Positions 32,474 through 41,144 of a DNA stretch of 54,041 nucleotides are shown piece after piece. The stretch spans positions 1-54,041 of the forward strand of contig JBDTVG010000221.1 of assembly GCA_040007395.1 (NCBI GenBank), read 5' to 3'. The DNA is from DATGFK01 sp040007395. Its GTDB lineage: Bacteria; Chloroflexota; Anaerolineae; Aggregatilineales; UBA2796. Positions within the stretch are counted from its first letter, which is position 1. Each line of letters begins with the position of its first letter. The position numbers and the translations under genes were made by a program. Under the pieces are notes generated by a model, which was not told the origin of the DNA, made no database searches, and saw nothing but the letters and a program-made list of their open reading frames with translations.

Positions 32474-34632
32474 AGTGCAACCTCAGTGGTAGGTGTAACA
32501 CTTGGTGCAAGTGTCGGTGGAACTTTCGTTGGCGGGATCTGGGTTGGTGTAGGTGGGATGCGAGTTGGTGTAAGAGTCGGATTGGGGGACTGGGTGACTC
32601 GCGGCGTTTTCGAGGGCGTAAGCGTGAAGGTTGGCAGCGGCGTGCGACTAGGCCGTATTGTTGGTGGCAATGGCGTATCGGTTGGCGTTTGGCTAGGCGT
32701 GAGGGTTGGCGGTAATGGCGTGGACGTAACTGTGTTGGTGGCTGTAGCGGTAGGTGGCAACGGCGTAATCGAAGGAGTCCGGGTGATCGTCGGCGGGATA
32801 TAGGTCCCGCGCGTCCCAGATTTTTCGAGGGTGATGGTCAGCGAATAAGAGCCTGTACCCGTCGTGGTTTCGCGCCCGAATCGGGTTGCCCGGATGATAT
32901 AAGTGCCATCGAAAGGAATTCGGTAGCTGCGAATTTGTGCGTCGGTTGGGCCAAGTCCTTCGCCCACAGCATCATCATTGGCGGCAAGGCGATTCTTGTT
33001 TGGTGCCACCAGATCGACATATGGGTCAAGTTTGCTGCCTTCTCCGGGTTTCATCGTGATCGTCAGAACATCGTTGGTTTTAGCGATAAGCGCATAAGTG
33101 TCTACGAAGGTGCTGGCAGTGATCTCCCCTGTCACCGTTTGTCCATAGTTGATCGGGCCTGCATCTTTGGTTCCCGACAACACACTCAAGGTATGGTTCG
33201 CGGTTAGCCCAAACGCGACAATATGTGGATACTTGCCAGAGTCAGCCACATAGAGCAATTTGCCGCCTTGCCCTAACGCCATCGCTGTTGGGTTGCCAAG
33301 CTGTCCCGGCTTAGGCGGCGCAGCTTCATCGTAGGGTTCGCCAACAATGCCGACCAGCTTCCCTTTTGCGTCGAGTTTGAGGATCGCCTCATCTGCCGTC
33401 GCGATGTACATATTCTCGGCGCGGTCTGCTAATAAGGCCAGTGGTGTAACATTGCTGAGTTCGTCCTTGCCCAGCCCCCGTGCAATCACTTTGCCTTGCG
33501 GGTCAAACTTAATTACACCAGCACTGTTGCGCCCCACGACATAAATATTGCCGTCGTCATCCGAGGAAATCAGTGGATGATCAATTGGTGCGGACTGTAA
33601 CGGCGTTAAATCCCAATTGGCTGTCCATTCCCCAGCACGATTGAAAACTTGTATCCGTAATCCTTTCACGTTTTCATCTAGCACATAGATTGCGCCTTTT
33701 GGCCCGAATGTAAATGCCTGCGGCGATTCCTTGCCGAACGAACCGTTTTTGTCGCCTACCTGCCCACCGATAAAGCGTTCGGCGCTGCTAGCGGTTGGCG
33801 CTATCCGCCAGATCGTGTGGCTGGTCGGGTCTGCAACGTATTGCATCCCTTCACCGAGAAGCCCAATTGTCCAGAACTGACCGGGACCACTGGGTTTTGT
33901 CAGTTCGTTGACCGTGCCACCCGATCCAACCCATAAGATCCCGGCATCGCGTTCAGCGACAAACAGCGATGATCCATCGGCGCTGACGGCGAGTCCGGTG
34001 GCAGGTTGCAGTTTATCATCGGCAACCTGCCAGATTACCTGACCGAATGCATCTAGATCTTCACGACTTTCTGGCGGGTCAAAAGATAGCGATCCGACGA
34101 TTTTATCTAATTGCGCGGCGGCTCCCGTTGTCCAAGCGTGGGTAGTAGCAACCCCACGCAGCACCGCAACTTGGCGCTTACCCAACGACAGGATCGCGGT
34201 GCGGGCTGCAACCTGTTGAGCAGGATCGGCAACCTCAATGGCTAACCCGGTTACGCCGCCGATATGGACAGTCTGCGGCACAAGATCGGGGGCTTGAGCG
34301 ATATTGCGTAAGATAGGCGTGAAGTCTTCCAGACGCGCCGCACCGATCAGGCGAAAGCTGCTAAGAGTCACGGTGAACAGCAACCCCGATGGCGTTTTAC
34401 CCAGTTTGATAGCTTCCATATCGCTTTTGCTGGCAGCCATCACAGTTCGAGTTGCCATCTGTTCGGTGACAACCCAATCGGCTGGATACTGAAAAGTTAG
34501 GCCAAGCGTCTCGTTTCGATAAGTTTGCTCTGAAGTTTGGGCAATGGATTGAGCAGATTGAGCGTTTATCCCACGCGCCGTGAGTACCGTGAGTACCACG
34601 AGCGCCAACAAGATCGTCACAAACCGTCGCAT
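32470..34632 (-). CDS. Exported composite protein: PsbP-like, NHL beta-propeller, PPC domain, Thr/Pro stalk
   Basis: Secreted protein of 720 residues. A signal peptide (RRFVTILLALVVLTVLTARG, ending INAQ) is followed by a PsbP/MOG1-like domain (YRNETLGLTFQYPADWVVTE, about 35-185). A beta-propeller with NHL-type repeats comes next (about 200-500: DGSSLFVAERDAGILWVG, GAIYVLDENVKGLRIQVFN, NIYVVGRNSAGVIKFDPQG, LLYVADSGKYPHIVAFG). A prepeptidase-C-like domain is at about 510-620 (YGQTVTGEITASTFVDTYAL, YIIRATRFG), and then a low-complexity Thr/Pro stalk. No catalytic motif is evident; ligand binding is likely. The ATG at 34632 follows GAAGGAAAAC; the frame opens at 34710 without support. It overlaps the membrane gene downstream by four bases. 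Confidence 0.78.
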   Translation of the reverse strand: MRRFVTILLALVVLTVLTARGINAQSAQSIAQTSEQTYRNETLGLTFQYPADWVVTEQMATRTVMAASKSDMEAIKLGKTPSGLLFTVTLSSFRLIGAARLEDFTPILRNIAQAPDLVPQTVHIGGVTGLAIEVADPAQQVAARTAILSLGKRQVAVLRGVATTHAWTTGAAAQLDKIVGSLSFDPPESREDLDAFGQVIWQVADDKLQPATGLAVSADGSSLFVAERDAGILWVGSGGTVNELTKPSGPGQFWTIGLLGEGMQYVADPTSHTIWRIAPTASSAERFIGGQVGDKNGSFGKESPQAFTFGPKGAIYVLDENVKGLRIQVFNRAGEWTANWDLTPLQSAPIDHPLISSDDDGNIYVVGRNSAGVIKFDPQGKVIARGLGKDELSNVTPLALLADRAENMYIATADEAILKLDAKGKLVGIVGEPYDEAAPPKPGQLGNPTAMALGQGGKLLYVADSGKYPHIVAFGLTANHTLSVLSGTKDAGPINYGQTVTGEITASTFVDTYALIAKTNDVLTITMKPGEGSKLDPYVDLVAPNKNRLAANDDAVGEGLGPTDAQIRSYRIPFDGTYIIRATRFGRETTTGTGSYSLTITLEKSGTRGTYIPPTITRTPSITPLPPTATATNTVTSTPLPPTLTPSQTPTDTPLPPTIRPSRTPLPTFTLTPSKTPRVTQSPNPTLTPTRIPPTPTQIPPTKVPPTLAPSVTPTTEVAL

Positions 34633-34946
34633 AAGTTTTCCTTCGGCAGCGAAATAGCATTTATAGATAAAGACATATCGCGCCAATGGTATTGCGGCTA
34701 ACGTTTCCACGCAAATTCACGCCTTAGGCAGTCAGACTCACCCCTGCAAAGGGCGATGGTGCGAGTCACTTATTCGGGTTTTGTTGGCAATGGATAATCA
34801 ATATGACCGTGATTCTGTCGGCAGATTCATGTTATTTACATATGGATGATAAAGTCAGAGGAAAAGCTAGAGATTGCATTTGAAGCGCTATATCCCCATC
34901 CATTTGTTGAATGGGGATACAGCGGGATTTAAGGTTTAGTACGTAG
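34633..34946. other. Intergenic region, no gene recognised
   Basis: The 314-base gap between the composite protein and PhoU (transcribed in the same direction). It holds a hairpin at 34735-34767 (GACTCACC with GGTGCGAGTC, one bulge) and the hairpin listed at 34891-34919. No ORF with a ribosome site was found. Confidence 0.5.
34891..34919 (-). terminator. Hairpin downstream of phoU
   Basis: TATCCCCAT (34891-34899) pairs with ATGGGGATA (34911-34919), with partial extension outward (GCTA/AGC). It is located 28 bases after the phoU stop. The minus strand has no U-tract after it. Confidence 0.4.
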
Positions 34947-35624
34947 TTAGGGCATCGAATCGGGGCGCGGTTCGTTGAGTCCACCCGTGACCATGTAGAC
35001 GATCCGTTCGCAGATATTTGAGATGCGATCCGCATAGCGTTCAAAGTTATGGGATACCCACATTAGCATCGTGGCACACTCAATCTGCGACGAGTCCTGC
35101 GCCATCGTTTCGATCAACAGGTCGTAGATCGTCTGATGCAGTTGATCGATCTGGTCATCGCGGTTGACAATGGACCGTGCCAGTGCAACGTCTTCCTCGG
35201 TCAAAGCACGCATGGCATCGGTAAGATTAATAGCGGAAAGTTCCGCCATATCATCAAATTCCGGCACATACAAAGTGCTGGGCAGATGTTCCATCCGCAG
35301 CACCAGCCGTGCGATCCCGGCGGCATGGTCGCCCATCCGTTCCAGATTGGTCACGACGCTGACGCTAGCGACAATGCGACGCATATCACGGGCGTTAGGC
35401 TGTTGAAGCGCTAGAAGCGTATAACTTCTTTCTTCCACCTCGTAGCGAATCCGATTGATAGTGGCATCGAATTCATCAACGCGATGGGCAATGCTCATAT
35501 CGCGTTTTTGCAAGGCTTTGGTCGCTTGCAAGGCTTGCGTTGTGACCAGTTCAGATAGTTTGAGGACATCAATTTGTAAGTCGTTGAGCTGCTTGTCAAA
35601 GACCGAACGAGTGGTATTTACCAT
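34947..35624 (-). CDS. phoU: Phosphate transport system regulator PhoU
   Basis: Cytoplasmic protein of 225 residues made of two three-helix repeats. Each carries the metal-binding ExxxD-type motif: NLERMGDHAAGI (Glu95/Asp99) and NFERYADRISNI near the C-terminus. Helix starts match the family (VFDKQLNDLQIDVLKLSELV, ALQKRDMSIAHRVDEFDATI). PhoU couples the Pst phosphate importer to the PhoR/PhoB two-component system. No pst or pho genes are adjacent, though the tandem PstS-like protein lies 4 kb away. The upstream region (35625-35710) is AT-rich and presumably contains the promoter. Confidence 0.92.
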   Translation of the reverse strand: MVNTTRSVFDKQLNDLQIDVLKLSELVTTQALQATKALQKRDMSIAHRVDEFDATINRIRYEVEERSYTLLALQQPNARDMRRIVASVSVVTNLERMGDHAAGIARLVLRMEHLPSTLYVPEFDDMAELSAINLTDAMRALTEEDVALARSIVNRDDQIDQLHQTIYDLLIETMAQDSSQIECATMLMWVSHNFERYADRISNICERIVYMVTGGLNEPRPDSMP

Positions 35625-35782
35625 GAGACTATCCCTTTCCGCGACTTACGGTGAACATCGCTGCCCTTATCATTTTCTTAAACTTATTTTAACATAATCT
35701 TAAAGATTATCAATAGGGGTTACTGTGTAATTTGTGTCAAAATCTTATAACAATCACTGGCGAGAAAAGCCAGATGGCAGGG

Positions 35783-35831
35783 AAAAACGGTACACGAAAT
35801 GTTAAGCCAAGACATGTCATTTCGTGTACCG
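35783..35831 (-). terminator. Strong minus-strand intrinsic terminator of the argS-dcd-zinc-ribbon operon
   Basis: A perfect 14-bp stem, CGGTACACGAAATG/CATTTCGTGTACCG (35788-35801, 35818-35831), followed on the minus strand by TTTTTCC. It lies 44 bases beyond the stop of the gene at 35875. Confidence 0.88.
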
Positions 35832-35874
35832 CAACACAATACATTAAATATGCGCGAAAGAGATTAAATCGCGA

Positions 35875-36303
35875 TTAAATCAGTGGGGGGTATTCTGTTA
35901 AGTGATATAAAAACAGCATCACACGCTGGCTTAACGTCGGATCAGTTTCGATATGTTCGTCAAGATAATGCAGAATACTGTCTAGTTCAGCTTTATCCAG
36001 CCAAACTCCCTGACACATTGGACACTGGTCGATCTTGATCCCACTGTGTTCTGCGAATTCATGTTCGCGTAGTTGTGTGCCATCCTGTAGACATTTGCGG
36101 GCGCTTTCGGTGATGCCAATACTACCAACAACGACAGGCTCCAGTGGCGATTTATGCTGCTTACCCAGCGTTTCCAGTTCGCCACGCTGTAACCAATAAC
36201 CGCCACAGACAGTACATTGATCCAGTGGAATATTCTCAATAACAATCGTCTTGAGGGCAGTCCCATCATTCGGACAATTTAACATATTTGAGACGTTTGA
36301 CAT
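35875..36303 (-). CDS. Protein with two TFIIB-type zinc ribbons (zf-TFIIB), paralogue A
   Basis: Protein of 142 residues with two repeats of the same zinc-binding unit: CPNDGTALKT...QCTVCGGYWLQRGELE and CLQDGTQLREHEF...QCPMCQGVWLDKAELD. Each has Cys-x2 or x3 plus CxxC and the trademark GxWL..GELE/AELD stretch, as in the zf-TFIIB (PF13453-type) family. Function unknown; possibly nucleic-acid or protein binding. The first ribbon has Pro-Asn-Asp in place of a second Cys, as in the paralogue next door. It is 21 bases downstream of that paralogue and ends at the strong terminator at 35783-35831. Confidence 0.78.
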   Translation of the reverse strand: MSNVSNMLNCPNDGTALKTIVIENIPLDQCTVCGGYWLQRGELETLGKQHKSPLEPVVVGSIGITESARKCLQDGTQLREHEFAEHSGIKIDQCPMCQGVWLDKAELDSILHYLDEHIETDPTLSQRVMLFLYHLTEYPPLI

Positions 36304-36324
36304 GAAATTTCCTTTAAGAATGCG

Positions 36325-36732
36325 TTAAGAACTCGTGCGACGTTTTCCGGTAAGACGCGCTAGCATATCAAGCACCGATGAAGTTGGAGCCGATGCTTTA
36401 GGGTGTGGCGCAGTGCGACCCAGCAAGGTCAAAGCTTGCCCCAGTTCGTAAGCGTCCAGCCAGATTCCCTGACATTTGGGACAGACATCGACACGCAGGC
36501 CAGAGTGTTCGGGAAACTCAACCTCGGTAAGTGGCGTACCGTCTTCGGGACATGGACGAATGCTTAGTCGGGTGATGCTCACGACAGGTTCTACATTCGC
36601 ATCACGCTGGGCCAACCGCGCTAGTTCGCCGTGTTGCAACCAATGCCCATTGCACTTGCCGCACTGCTCAATGCTGATGCCATCCACCGAAATTGTGACC
36701 AGTTCAATAGTACGATCTACGGGACAGTACAT
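36325..36732 (-). CDS. Protein with two TFIIB-type zinc ribbons (zf-TFIIB), paralogue B
   Basis: Protein of 135 residues, an evident duplicate of the neighbouring 35875-36303 product. Unit 1 is CPVDRTIELVT...QCGKCNGHWLQHGELA and unit 2 CPEDGTPLTEVEFPEHSG...VCPKCQGIWLDAYELG. The C-terminus is a basic, Ser-rich tail (MLARLTGKRRTSS) that the paralogue lacks. The two genes follow dcd by 22 bases, so four genes (argS, dcd and the two ribbons) form one probable operon. Possible roles include a redox or zinc-dependent factor in nucleotide or tRNA metabolism, inferred from context only. Confidence 0.78.
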   Translation of the reverse strand: MYCPVDRTIELVTISVDGISIEQCGKCNGHWLQHGELARLAQRDANVEPVVSITRLSIRPCPEDGTPLTEVEFPEHSGLRVDVCPKCQGIWLDAYELGQALTLLGRTAPHPKASAPTSSVLDMLARLTGKRRTSS

Positions 36733-36754
36733 GCGGCTTCCCCTTTCTATTCGA

Positions 36755-37312
36755 CTAAATCTTCGGCAGTGTAACGCCTGTTTGACCTTGATACTTGCCC
36801 TTCTTATCCGCGTAGCTTACTTCACAGGCTTCGTCAGCTTCGTAGAACAAAACCTGCGCGATCCCCTCATTACTATAGATCTTGGCAGGCAGCGAGGTTG
36901 TGTTGCTAATCTCTAAGGTAACATTTCCTTCCCACTCAGGTTCGAGAGGAGTTACATTCGTGATAATACCTGCGCGGGCATACGTCGATTTTCCAGTTGT
37001 CAACGCTAAAACGTTACGCGGAATGCGGAAATACTCTATGGTCACAGCCAACGCAAACGAATTCGGCGGAATGATACATACATCGCCCTTAAAGGACATC
37101 AGCGAACGTTCATCAAGATGTTTAGGATCGACTACCGTATTATAGGGAGTTGGTGTAAAGATTTTGAATTCATCGGAAACTCGAATGTCGTAGCCATATG
37201 AGCTAAGGCCATACGAGATCACACCCTGTCGCACCTGCTTTTCCTCAAAGGGTTCGATCATGCGATGTTCTTTAACCATTTTGCGAATCCAGTGATCGGG
37301 TTTTAGCCCCAC
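36755..37312 (-). CDS. dcd: dCTP deaminase
   Basis: Enzyme of 185 residues that deaminates dCTP to dUTP in pyrimidine-nucleotide synthesis. The family pattern is complete: SYGLSSYGYDIRVSDEFKIF at the N-terminus, PPNSFALAVTIEYFRIPRNV, TGKSTYARAGIITNVTPLEP with Glu in the EPEWEGNVTLEISNTT block, and the C-terminal YQGQTGVTLPKI. Length and C-terminal tail fit the homotrimeric enzyme. It lies 20 bases downstream of argS on the same strand. This variant does not show features of the bifunctional dCTP deaminase-dUTPase that would let the two be told apart. Confidence 0.92.
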   Translation of the reverse strand: MGLKPDHWIRKMVKEHRMIEPFEEKQVRQGVISYGLSSYGYDIRVSDEFKIFTPTPYNTVVDPKHLDERSLMSFKGDVCIIPPNSFALAVTIEYFRIPRNVLALTTGKSTYARAGIITNVTPLEPEWEGNVTLEISNTTSLPAKIYSNEGIAQVLFYEADEACEVSYADKKGKYQGQTGVTLPKI

Positions 37313-37332
37313 AATGTTATCTCCTATTAGGC

Positions 37333-39066
37333 TTAGGCTTCAGTGTTATCTGAGTCGGTATCAATTGCCACATCAGTAGCAGTCGTCTCAGTCGGACGTT
37401 CGCGGCGCTCCATGAATTCCGGTGTCGTCATGCCCATCAGCTTTAGAGTACGCGCCAGCACAACCTTTGCGGCGCGGTAGAAACGCAGTCGCGCCTTTTG
37501 TACGTCCAGCGGAATATCTTCCTGATCGGAAAGGACGCGCACGCGGTCATAGACTGGATGGAATACACCTGCGAGTTCCAGCGCATAGGCCGCTAAGGCC
37601 TGCGGAGCCATATCTGTCACAGCGCGATCAATCACCTCACCAAGTTCAAGCATCTTGCGGATCACGGTCAATTCGTCAGTACCAAGTTTGCTGAGATCGG
37701 CTCCCTCATCGGTCAGACCGCGTTCATCCGTCTTGCGGATAATTCCGGCACAGCGCACATGGGCGTTCTGGATGCGATACACTGGGTTTTCGTCGCCCTG
37801 TGTCCGCGCCAATTCCAGATCAAAGACCATACCTGTATTCGGGTTTTGTGCCAGAATGAAGTAACGTACTGCATCAGGGCCAACGTCGTCCACGAGTTCG
37901 TCCAGTTCTACGAAATCGCCTTTCCGTGTACTCATCCGGCGGGCTTCGCCGCCTTCGACCAGTTCAACCATCTGATGAATGATCGTCCGCACGACAGATG
38001 GATCGTAGCCCAGCGCTTTGACCCCTAGCAAAACTTGTGGTGCAGTCGCGGCATGGTCAGCCCCAAAAACATCAACAACCAGATCGAAACCGCGTTCCAG
38101 TTTGTTGCGGTGATAAGCCATATCCGGCAAACGATAAGTCGGTGCGCCCGTCGTTTTGACGATCACGCGATCTTTTTCGTCGCCCAATTCCGTCGATTTG
38201 AACCAGACCGCGCCGTCTTTGTCGTAGGCCAGATCGCGTTTGCGTAGTTCGTCCACTGTCTGCCAGACAGAATTATCCTCGTACAGGCTATTTTCGAGGA
38301 AGAAGTTATCGTGAACGATGTTGACGCGGCGCATACTGCTCTTGATGCGCTCCATGATAGCGGTTGCCGCCAATGTGCGGAAGTCGTTCACGGGCGCATC
38401 GCGCATCGTGTCGCCTTTGAAGGCAATGAGCATTGCCGCGATCATGCGAATGTATTGGCCTTTGTAGCCTTTTTTTGGAAATTCTACGGAGTCGCCCAAT
38501 ATTTCCAGATAGCGGGCGCGGACACTTTCGCCCAGAATATTCATCTGTTCGCCCGCGTTATTGAAGTAATATTCGCGAGTCACCGCATAGCCAACGGCCT
38601 GTAGCAGATTGGCAAGGGTGTCGCCAATAACGCCGCCGCGAATACGATGCACGCTAAGTGGCCCCGTCGGGTTGGCGCTGACATATTCGACCTGTGCCGT
38701 TTTGCCTGCCCCTTGACTCTCTTGAAACACCCGATCCCCCGCCGCGATAATGTGATCCACCTGCTCGGCAACCCATTGATCGGAGAGGCGAAAGTTCAAA
38801 AAGCCGGGTGGCGCAACCTCAATCGCGGCAAGAAAGCCTGTTTGCGGAAGATGCGCTTGGATAATCTTAGCGATTTCAAGCGGCGGCTTGCCGACCTGCT
38901 TTTGGATCTGCATGGCTACCGCCGAGGCATAATCGCCCTGACTGGCATTTTTGGGGCGCTCAATCTTGAGCACGGGAATAGCAAAGGCGGGTAGTGTCCC
39001 GGCGGTTTGGGCCGCGCCGATGCCTTGCCGGACAACCGCCGCAATCTCTTGACGTAGTAAACTCAC
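37333..39066 (-). CDS. argS: Arginyl-tRNA synthetase with altered HIGH motif
   Basis: Class I synthetase of 577 residues that charges tRNA-Arg. It has the ArgS N-terminal Add1 domain (about 1-115, GDYASAVAMQIQKQVGKPPL), the catalytic core and the C-terminal anticodon-binding DALR domain (NPVYRIQNAHVRCAGI). The class I signature should read NPTGPLHVGHGRG, but here ANPTGPLSVHRIRGG (residues 131-145) has Ser, His and Arg where HxGH is normal. The second motif is RRMSTRKGDF, normal for ArgS, which often lacks the final Lys of KMSKS. All other landmarks (TREYYFNNAGEQM, FGADHAATAPQVLLG) are present, so it may still be active or need re-checking. It heads the operon with dcd. Confidence 0.9.
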   Translation of the reverse strand: MSLLRQEIAAVVRQGIGAAQTAGTLPAFAIPVLKIERPKNASQGDYASAVAMQIQKQVGKPPLEIAKIIQAHLPQTGFLAAIEVAPPGFLNFRLSDQWVAEQVDHIIAAGDRVFQESQGAGKTAQVEYVSANPTGPLSVHRIRGGVIGDTLANLLQAVGYAVTREYYFNNAGEQMNILGESVRARYLEILGDSVEFPKKGYKGQYIRMIAAMLIAFKGDTMRDAPVNDFRTLAATAIMERIKSSMRRVNIVHDNFFLENSLYEDNSVWQTVDELRKRDLAYDKDGAVWFKSTELGDEKDRVIVKTTGAPTYRLPDMAYHRNKLERGFDLVVDVFGADHAATAPQVLLGVKALGYDPSVVRTIIHQMVELVEGGEARRMSTRKGDFVELDELVDDVGPDAVRYFILAQNPNTGMVFDLELARTQGDENPVYRIQNAHVRCAGIIRKTDERGLTDEGADLSKLGTDELTVIRKMLELGEVIDRAVTDMAPQALAAYALELAGVFHPVYDRVRVLSDQEDIPLDVQKARLRFYRAAKVVLARTLKLMGMTTPEFMERRERPTETTATDVAIDTDSDNTEA

Positions 39067-39188
39067 AACGAACTCCTGATAGTAGAATCTGCGCCCATTC
39101 TAACAGCGAATTGCACATTCGATCAACGCATAACAACGTTATAATGGGTTTTTGTCATGATTGGGGCTTGCCAAACCATAACAGGTCA

Positions 39189-40187
39189 ATGCAAAAAGCA
39201 CTGGTAACGGGCGCAAACGGCTTTATCGGCTCGGCCTTGACTCGCCGTTTGCTACACAATGGCTATGCTGTCCGTGCCATGTGCCGATCCGCAGAACGCG
39301 GCAAAGCATTAGTAGGGGCAGAGGTCGTCGAGGGCGATATTCAAGATCTCGACACGACGCGCCGCCATGCCACAGGCTGCGATGTGATCTTTCATCTGGC
39401 GGCGGTTGGCGCTGGCAGCGCCGTCCACCAACACAATATCAATGTGCAAGGGACACTCAATGTCATTCAGGCTGGATACGAGTCAGGTATACAGCGTTTT
39501 GTGCATGTCAGCAGTATTGCCGTCTATGGCTACGATCTATGGGGTACGATTGACGAAACCTATCCACAGCATCCGCCGCCGAACGATTTTTATATGGTGA
39601 CAAAATCACAGGGCGAAAAAGCGGTTTGGGATTATGCCGAGCGCGTGGGGTTACCAACTGTCACGGTGCGTCCGGCGTTTGTGTATGGTGCCGGCGGGAC
39701 GTTGTGGACACAAAACCTGTATAAATTGTGCAGTACCATCCCGATCCCGCTGTTGGCGGGTGGAAGGGGCAGCGCTCACCCGATCTACGTGGACGATGTG
39801 GTTGATCTGCTGGTGACCGCTGCGACTCACCCTGATGCGCCGGGTCATGCTTTCCACGCTGCGCCCGATCCCGCGCCGACATGGGGTGAATTTTTGGGCT
39901 ACTACGGACGGATGGCAGACAACGCACGAACGATCACTATTTCGCTGCCGCCGACGTTCCTACTCAAGCCAATTGCCAATGCAGTGTCGGTGGTAGGGCG
40001 GTTGATGGATCAGCCGTTCGAGGTGTACGGCGCAATCATGAACATGACTCGCACTGTAACGTTCAGCATGGCACAGGCGCGGAATATCCTCGGCTGGCAA
40101 CCTCATTTTGATCTGGAAACAGGCATGGCTCTCACTGAAGCGTGGCTGAAGGGCGACTCTGCTCTCAAAGATCGGGCAAAGCGTTAA
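39189..40187 (+). CDS. NAD(P)-dependent epimerase/dehydratase (extended SDR)
   Basis: Soluble protein of 332 residues. The NAD(P)-binding turn TGANGFIG lies near the N-terminus, VFHLAAVGAGS is the expected fourth strand, and YMVTK supplies the catalytic Tyr and Lys of the extended SDR family. The C-terminal half has the substrate-domain pattern of sterol/sugar dehydrogenases (TVRPAFVYGAGG, PIYVDDVVDLLV). The ATG at 39189 begins the fold directly; a long upstream extension of the frame to 38994 overlaps argS and is rejected, while the ATG at 39144 is possible. The next gene starts 3 bases after its stop, so the pair is coupled. Confidence 0.8.
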   Translation: MQKALVTGANGFIGSALTRRLLHNGYAVRAMCRSAERGKALVGAEVVEGDIQDLDTTRRHATGCDVIFHLAAVGAGSAVHQHNINVQGTLNVIQAGYESGIQRFVHVSSIAVYGYDLWGTIDETYPQHPPPNDFYMVTKSQGEKAVWDYAERVGLPTVTVRPAFVYGAGGTLWTQNLYKLCSTIPIPLLAGGRGSAHPIYVDDVVDLLVTAATHPDAPGHAFHAAPDPAPTWGEFLGYYGRMADNARTITISLPPTFLLKPIANAVSVVGRLMDQPFEVYGAIMNMTRTVTFSMAQARNILGWQPHFDLETGMALTEAWLKGDSALKDRAKR

Positions 40188-40190
40188 CTC

Positions 40191-41066
40191 GTGGAACCTT
40201 TAACCATTATTGCCCTGATTGTGATTGTGGTGATTAGCACTATCTTTTTGCTGTACTGGCTGCTGATCACGACGGAGGGTGTCTATCTGGGACGGCGCGT
40301 CGTGATCTGGCTGTATGATGTCTACGCCAGCCGCTACGACAATATCAAGAAGTATGAGCCGGGTTGGGAATCCGCGACGCTGGGTAGACCGCTGCTGCGA
40401 GCGCTGCTGGATATTCCCGCGCCGCTAGTGCTTGATGTAGCGACAGGCACGGGGCGTTTACCGTTGGCGCTGTTCGGGCAGCCTGCTTTCAACGGCTATA
40501 TCATTGGGCTAGACTACAGTCGCCGGATGTTAACCGTCGCTGCCGAAAAACTCGCGCCGCTTGGCCTCCGCATGAACTTGATCTATCAGCCCGCGCAAAA
40601 ACTCCCCTTTGCCGATAACACTTTCGATGCGGTCACTTGTCTTGAAGCGCTTGAATTTATGCCCGACCCTGACGCGGTGATCGCTGAATTGGTGCGTGTT
40701 GCCCGTCCCGGCGCACTGCTGCTGCTTACCGTTCGCAAAGGGATCGAAGCGCGGCTCATGCCCGGTAAAACGATGGCGCGGGATGCCTTCACCGAGCATT
40801 TGCACAACCGCTTCAAGCTCGAAGAATTAGTCCTCGCCGTTTGGCAGATGGACTACGATCAGGTGTGGGCGCTCAAACCCGGCGAGCCTACGCCTGCCCC
40901 TGAACACGCGCTCGAAGCGATTTTACAGTGTCCTAACTGTGGGCGTTTCGAACTGGTTCGCACTGTGAACGCGGATGTGTCTGGGCTGCGCTGTCTAGAA
41001 TGCGAGGCATGGATTCCCATTGGCGCAGACGGCGTGATCGACTATGCCGACTATGCAAAAACGTAG
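40191..41066 (+). CDS. Membrane-anchored class I methyltransferase with C-terminal zinc ribbon
   Basis: Protein of 291 residues. A GTG start gives an N-terminal membrane span (IIALIVIVVISTIFLLYWLL, residues 6-25). The methyltransferase core has motif I VLDVATGTGRLPLAL (about 80-94), an acidic post-I loop (IIGLDYSRRML) and motif IV-like NTFDAVTCLEAL (about 142-153). The C-terminus contains a Cys4 ribbon (LQCPNCGRFE...GLRCLECEAWIPI) resembling Trm112-type ends. Such proteins often modify lipids or quinones at the membrane. It is coupled to the epimerase gene (3-base gap), suggesting joint work on one substrate, possibly a lipid or glycolipid. Confidence 0.78.
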   Translation: MEPLTIIALIVIVVISTIFLLYWLLITTEGVYLGRRVVIWLYDVYASRYDNIKKYEPGWESATLGRPLLRALLDIPAPLVLDVATGTGRLPLALFGQPAFNGYIIGLDYSRRMLTVAAEKLAPLGLRMNLIYQPAQKLPFADNTFDAVTCLEALEFMPDPDAVIAELVRVARPGALLLLTVRKGIEARLMPGKTMARDAFTEHLHNRFKLEELVLAVWQMDYDQVWALKPGEPTPAPEHALEAILQCPNCGRFELVRTVNADVSGLRCLECEAWIPIGADGVIDYADYAKT

Positions 41067-41144
41067 CAGGGTACAGGCTATGAGACGAGATCAGCCCATT
41101 CACTGAAAGTGAGGGTTTTCGCTTGAATACCTTAGCTGGACAGG

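Noticed and set aside
32453..32803. Plus-strand Gly/Val-rich frame
   Set aside because: It is the antisense of the Thr/Pro-rich stalk of the gene at 32470-34632.
34735..34767. Hairpin GACTCACC/GGTGCGAGTC as a terminator
   Set aside because: It has a bulge and no T-run in either direction, and there is no adjacent gene end that it would serve.
38994..39188. 65-residue N-terminal extension of the epimerase
   Set aside because: It would overlap argS by 73 bases and the Rossmann fold begins at 39189; no ribosome site supports the longer form.
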